This document shows, piece after piece, positions 59,485 through 64,000 of a stretch of DNA of 64,000 nt (the first letter of the stretch is position 1; every line of letters begins with the position of its first letter). Source of the DNA: Magnolia sinica (Eukaryota > Streptophyta > Magnoliopsida > Magnoliales > Magnoliaceae); assembly GCF_029962835.1 (NCBI RefSeq), contig NC_080574.1, positions 23,720,001-23,784,000 on the forward strand. The letters run 5' to 3'. The position numbers were made by a program, and so were the translations under genes. The notes under the pieces are model-generated. The model ran no database searches and had not been told where the DNA came from. It saw only the letters and a list, made by a program, of their open reading frames with translations.

Positions 59485-60280
59485 TGTTGAATCACATGGT
59501 GTGCTAATGCAGAAAGAGGAAAAGTACTGGGAGAGAGAAGATGTAGAGAGATTGTACTCTTCTCTCTCATCTAAGATTCTTTTATTATGAAGCCATAAAC
59601 ATAAAATGATATGATGTCTTAAAGGACCACTAAGGAAAAATACCAACTACCCCACAGATATAAGGATACACGTACACATGCACGCCCACATACAATCTCC
59701 TGCGGTGGTACCACACCCAAACTCCCTTTCAAGCTAGAGCATAGATGTCACATATGCCCAGCTGCTCCTACTTGCACACAAACACCTGAAGCTGAGAAGA
59801 AAGAATGGCGTTGGTGAGGATGTCTGCTAATCGATTGTTGGACGGCACCTATGGAGTACAAAGCAGCTAGGAAGAGATCTTTTCATGCACAAAGTGACAA
59901 TCAACTTCAATGTGCTTTGTTCTCTCACAAAATATAGGATTAGAAGCAATATGAATAGGTATTTGATTGTCACAAATCACAATACAATGGAATTGAGTAG
60001 AAACTTCCATTCGCATGTTCTGAAGAACGATCTAATCCACATAATTTCACATGTGAATCTGGACCCAGGAGATAAGATTAACTGCAACAAACATGTAATA
60101 GCCAGTAGTTGACTTCCTATCATTAGAAGACCTGCCCAAGCTACATCACAGTAGCCCCGAACTTGAAGATGACTATGATTGGCATACAAAAGACCCTGGT
60201 GCAAGGTAGCCAACACATAACGAAGATTTTGTAGACTGCTACAAGACAGTGAGAACACAGAGATCACCTAAGCTGACTCA
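59485..60280 (-). mobile_element. Ty1/copia 3' fragment
   Basis: Minus strand: the end of the RNase H domain (VRGYCDVAWAG), then a polypurine stretch (59721-59735) and a short LTR (about 59485-59720). Only the 3' part is present; it is broken and old. Its upstream side stops where the hAT-like end begins. Confidence 0.72.
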
Positions 60281-60284
60281 TAAC

Positions 60285-61370
60285 CAGTGTTGCCATATGC
60301 AATTGCTTAAGCGATTATGTGATCGCATAATCACATAAGCCCATGCACATGGCATATGCAATGGTCGCATATGCTATATGCACGGTATGCGATTGCATAG
60401 TCTCCAACGGTCAGAAATCTGACCGTTAGAGCATTTTTATTTATTTTTTTTAAAAAAAAAAATCTGGTTCTTTTACCTATAAAAAGGCACTCCCCCCTTG
60501 TCCATTTGCATTATATCTTCCCCAAAACTCTCATACACTCTCTTGCTCTCATTCTAAAGCATTCTAAAGCCCTCCAATCCCATACTTTCATTCTCTCTTT
60601 CATATTTCACTAGAAGACGAGATCAAGAAGCAAGAAGACAAGAATCAATCTTCATTCTTCATTCTTCAAGGAGACAAGATCACAACTCACAAGAAGCAAT
60701 ATCTCATTCTATTTCTAATATCTTTTATTATCTTATAAACTCTCTCTTTCTTTCTCTCTTCTCTAATCTATTCTAATTCTCTAATCTATTCTCTCTCTAT
60801 TCTCTTATTCTCTAATCTCAATCTATCAGCTCTCAACTCTCATACTCTCATCTCATCTAATCTTTCTTTCATTAGCATCTATTTCTAATCTCTACTCTAA
60901 GTTCTAACTTGTATGATCTATTTCTTTCATTAGCATTCTCAACACTCAAAGAGACTCATACAGTAAATCAACTCGAGAGTCAAGTGAGAAGCACACATTC
61001 CAAGCACCACCCAACATTCAAAATTATTTTGTTTTATTGTAATTTGTAATTGTATAAGTGTATTGTGTAGTTACTTTAGTGTACCATTCATTCATTCTTA
61101 GTTTATACTCATTTATTTGATCAAGAATCAAGATTGAAGACATTACATCAAGGATTCAAGAATCAAGACTTCAAGAGAGTCTCCCTCCCTCCCTCCCTTG
61201 AAAGTATTTTTTCACTTTCTTATTATTAACATAAATAAGAGAAGAGTGGATGTCCAGCCCTACAATCCTCTTTTCCTTTCTTTTCACAACTCTCTCTACT
61301 CTCCTCTTATTTCTTCTTCTTTTGTCTACTTCGGGTTTACAAATTTACAGATTGACAGAGCAATCTGATT
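60285..61370 (+). mobile_element. hAT-like transposon end with promoter-like region
   Basis: Begins CAGTGTTGCCATATGCAATT, like the terminal inverted repeats of plant hAT elements, followed by subterminal GCGATTATGTGATCGCATAA and TATGCGATTGCATA repeats. A TATA-like TATAAAAAGG lies at 60479 and a CT-rich leader follows. No transposase and no second terminus are seen in the window, so the element is partial or runs on beyond later insertions. Confidence 0.45.
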
Positions 61371-62029
61371 AAAGTGATACTAAGCAGACATGAGCGATCA
61401 ATTGAGGGGTGTAGAAAGGATGGTCACTACAAATTGATGATTGGAATTATAATTGACATGTACTATTAGTTACATTGACAATTGATCAAATGGTTGGGAT
61501 TATTTGATCGACTTAGATTCTTTAAGAGATAATTGACAATCTGCGATAGGGTACAAGATGGATAATCCAAGTATGCATTTGGACCTCCACTTATTGATTA
61601 GAGCCGTCTATTCAATTGACCATTTGATCATATGGTCCAACCAAAGTAATTCTGGGGAGACATGGGTAATAAGAGATGGGCTCAACAATGTGAACAATTT
61701 TGATCAATAACTAGACCTTATAATTGCTATGGGTCATTCATTTTACTGACCATTAATCAAATGATTAGGATCATTAATCTAAGTAATATTGAGAAATATA
61801 GGCAATGCAAGGTGGGGCCCACACAATGGATGATAAGGATAATCACTGGATTCATTTTCCCTAGTGATCTTATTAGTTAACAAAACTAATTAACAAAGTG
61901 TTTAATTGACACATCAAAACGGACCTTAATAGATTCCACAAATTCATGAAAATCAAACTTGGATCTGATCATTGCTATGATCTTGGAGTCTTCTGTTAAC
62001 TTTGAGAGAACAGTAAAATTAGAATCTTC

Positions 62030-64000
62030 AGTTAACTATGATGTTGGAGCCCTCTCAGGTGAGGAGAGGAAGGGCCTAAGGGGAAGATTAGTGCCCCAAT
62101 GAGGATCGAGGATCCCAACCTAGGGTGTCGGCAGAAGAGGGAGAAGATTAGAAATCTCTGTTGTAGGCCGAAAATTCAATTGGTTGCACTCCAAGAGACC
62201 AAGCTTAAGGCTATAGACCAAAAGATTATGGATTTGCTATGGGGTGTGAAGAGCAGAAACTAGGTGACGCTGGACGCGTTGGGTTCAAGAGGGGACATTT
62301 CAGTAGCTTGGAAGAGTGCCGGAGAGGCTCTGTCTCGATCTCAATGGTGTTGCAAGATGTGGGGTCTACTTTCAAGTGGATGTTTTCTATAGTATACGAG
62401 CCTAATCAAGTAGCTCAGAGACTGTTGTTGTGTAACAACCTTGATGAAGCATGGGAAGATCAAGTCTCCCATGGTTCGAGAGGGGATTTCAATATGACAA
62501 GGTTCTCAATGAAAAATCAACTAGGGTTAGAATTTCTCAAAGTATGCGGGAGTTCTCTTATTGGGTGGAGCAACATGAAATGGTGGACCTTCCCATGGGG
62601 GTTGTGAAGTCCATATGACCAAATAGTTAGGAGGTGCTAGTGATGTCTAAAATCGACATGTTCCTGGTGTTAGCTAAGTGGGTGGAGTTCCCACTAGTGT
62701 AGCGATAGGGTCTCCCAAAACCAACTTCCAACCATGTGGGAAGTGGATGAGTTGGATTGGTGACCTAAACCTTCGAGCTGGCATGGCTAGAGGTCAAGGA
62801 CTTCCCTTCTCATGTGAAGGATTCGGGGTGCTCCTTTGAGGTTGAAGGATTTGCAAGTTCCAAGCTTGGGAAGAAGCTAAAATTGTCGAAAAGAAAGTTT
62901 CTACTTAGAAGAAAGAGGTGATGGGGAATCAAGAGGCAGAATTCAACAATATCCTTAGGGAGATTCAACCTATAAACACTAAAGAAGGGGAGGCCCTTCT
63001 GGAACAAGAGAACGCCTTGCAAGTGCAATTATCATTGAGTATGAAAACTATCTCAAGGAAAAGAGGTTAGGTGATGACAGAGATCTAAAGTTGTGTGGTT
63101 AAAGGTGACAAAAATACGAAATTCTTTCACAGCATTGCAAGTGCCAAAGCAAGACATGATAGCATCAATAATAGTGTTGTTGTAGAGGATTAAAAAGTAG
63201 AGGAGAAAGATCAAGTTTGTGAGGCTATCAACAATTACTATAGGGACTAAATATCTCAGGAAAGCTGGTGAGGCTCAGTTGGATGATTTGGCTTCCAAGC
63301 AAATTTTGAATGAGGATGCAGCTCTATTGGAGAGGTTGTTTGTCGAAGACGAGGTTAAAGAGGCCATGGATTCTCTTGGAAGGGATGAGGCTCTGGACTA
63401 AACTCTAACAGATTCCCAGTGGCTTTCTTCCAAGTTTTCTGGGAGGTGAAAAAATTAGGTGTGATGGGTTTCATGGCGGAATTTTCCGAGAGAGGTCGTC
63501 TACTGATGGGCCTAGGGCCATATTTTTTGTTATCATCCTTATTGTGGAAGGGGCAAAATGTATAAAGGATTTCAGGGCATTCAACCTAACTGGGGGACCT
63601 CAGAAAATTCTTGTTAAAGCATTAGCACCAAGACTTCAAATGGCATTATATGATGTGATTTTGAAGCTTTAGGGAGCTTTTATAGTAGGAATACAAAATC
63701 CAGATAGTGCACTAATAGCGCATTAGTGCATTGACTCGCAATACAAGGCAGGGAAAAAGGGCATTGTATGCTTTGGATATTGAGAAGGCCTACAATCACA
63801 TTAATTGAGACTTTTTGGACTACATGCTAGGCAGATGGGGTGCAAGTGAAAGTGGAGAGGCTGGATTTAGGAATGCATCGGATTGGCTACCTTTTCAGTT
63901 TTGGTTAATGGATCCCCAAAAGGGTTTTTCAAGTCTTCAAGAGGCATCCACCAGGGAGATCTACTATCCCAATTCCTCTTCGTGGTAGTAGTGGAGTAGT
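62030..64000 (+). mobile_element. L1-type LINE ORF2 (endonuclease to RT), open at right edge
   Basis: Endonuclease segments VALQETKL (62180) and RGDFN (62480), then reverse transcriptase segments near LDIEKAYNHINWDFLDYML (63773) and [20 protein letters not shown] (63900), continuing out of the window. Several frame changes and stops, so inactive. It is a different copy from the LINE at 31.7-34.2 kb: this one keeps the 5' domains. Confidence 0.85.

Noticed and set aside
1-64000. CRISPR arrays, operons, rRNA or clear tRNA genes
   Set aside because: No regular repeat-spacer pattern, no polycistronic gene order and no rRNA or tRNA fold seen; the DNA is of a plant nucleus.

Overview
The window is nuclear DNA of a flowering plant: introns with GT/AG borders, plant-type LINEs, solo LTRs, MITEs and long simple repeats fill most of it, and exons make up only about 5 percent. 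The very many short repeats built round a GTGGGCCCCAC core suggest a magnoliid or other early-branching angiosperm, but that is an impression from memory and not a proof.

The left two thirds (about 0.95-45.5 kb) is a direct tandem duplication with a unit of roughly 22 kb. Each unit starts with a six-exon gene for a FAD-dependent monooxygenase of the plant MO1/CTF2 type (PHBH-like fold). The downstream copy (24849-38859) reads as an intact 402-residue protein. The upstream copy (991-10729) is a pseudogene: it has lost the first strand and first glycine of the FAD-binding fold, has a 5-bp deletion in exon 2 and an in-frame stop in exon 6. Behind each gene lies a matching spacer (about 15.6-23.2 kb and 41.4-45.5 kb) with an old LINE relic, a 40-bp minisatellite and G/C-rich repeats.

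Because the two units are paralogous, each can serve as the empty-site control for insertions in the other. This dates several insertions to after the duplication: a MULE-type MITE with a 9-bp target duplication (9054-10138), a solo LTR with a 5-bp duplication (15716-16430), an LTR-like insertion that itself holds a 5'-truncated LINE with a 13-bp duplication (4169-6450), and two MITE insertions at 19790-22252. Intron 1 of the intact gene has grown to 10.5 kb by insertions of a SINE, two abutting MITEs, a solo LTR and a LINE fragment.

The right third holds the 3' part of a gene on the minus strand for the TPR subunit of transcription factor TFIIIC (GTF3C3 family): five exons between 46091 and 59106, the rest lying beyond the window or past a very long intron. 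One of its introns is 10.7 kb and contains an RTE-type LINE relic and a deleted Ty3/gypsy chromovirus flanked by two LTRs. The right edge (59.4-64 kb) is stacked mobile DNA: a Ty1/copia 3' fragment, the end of a hAT-like transposon, and an L1-type LINE that runs out of the window. The two host genes show no evident functional link. I found no CRISPR, operon-like or other unusual multi-gene system. The most informative content is the duplication and the insertion record it preserves.
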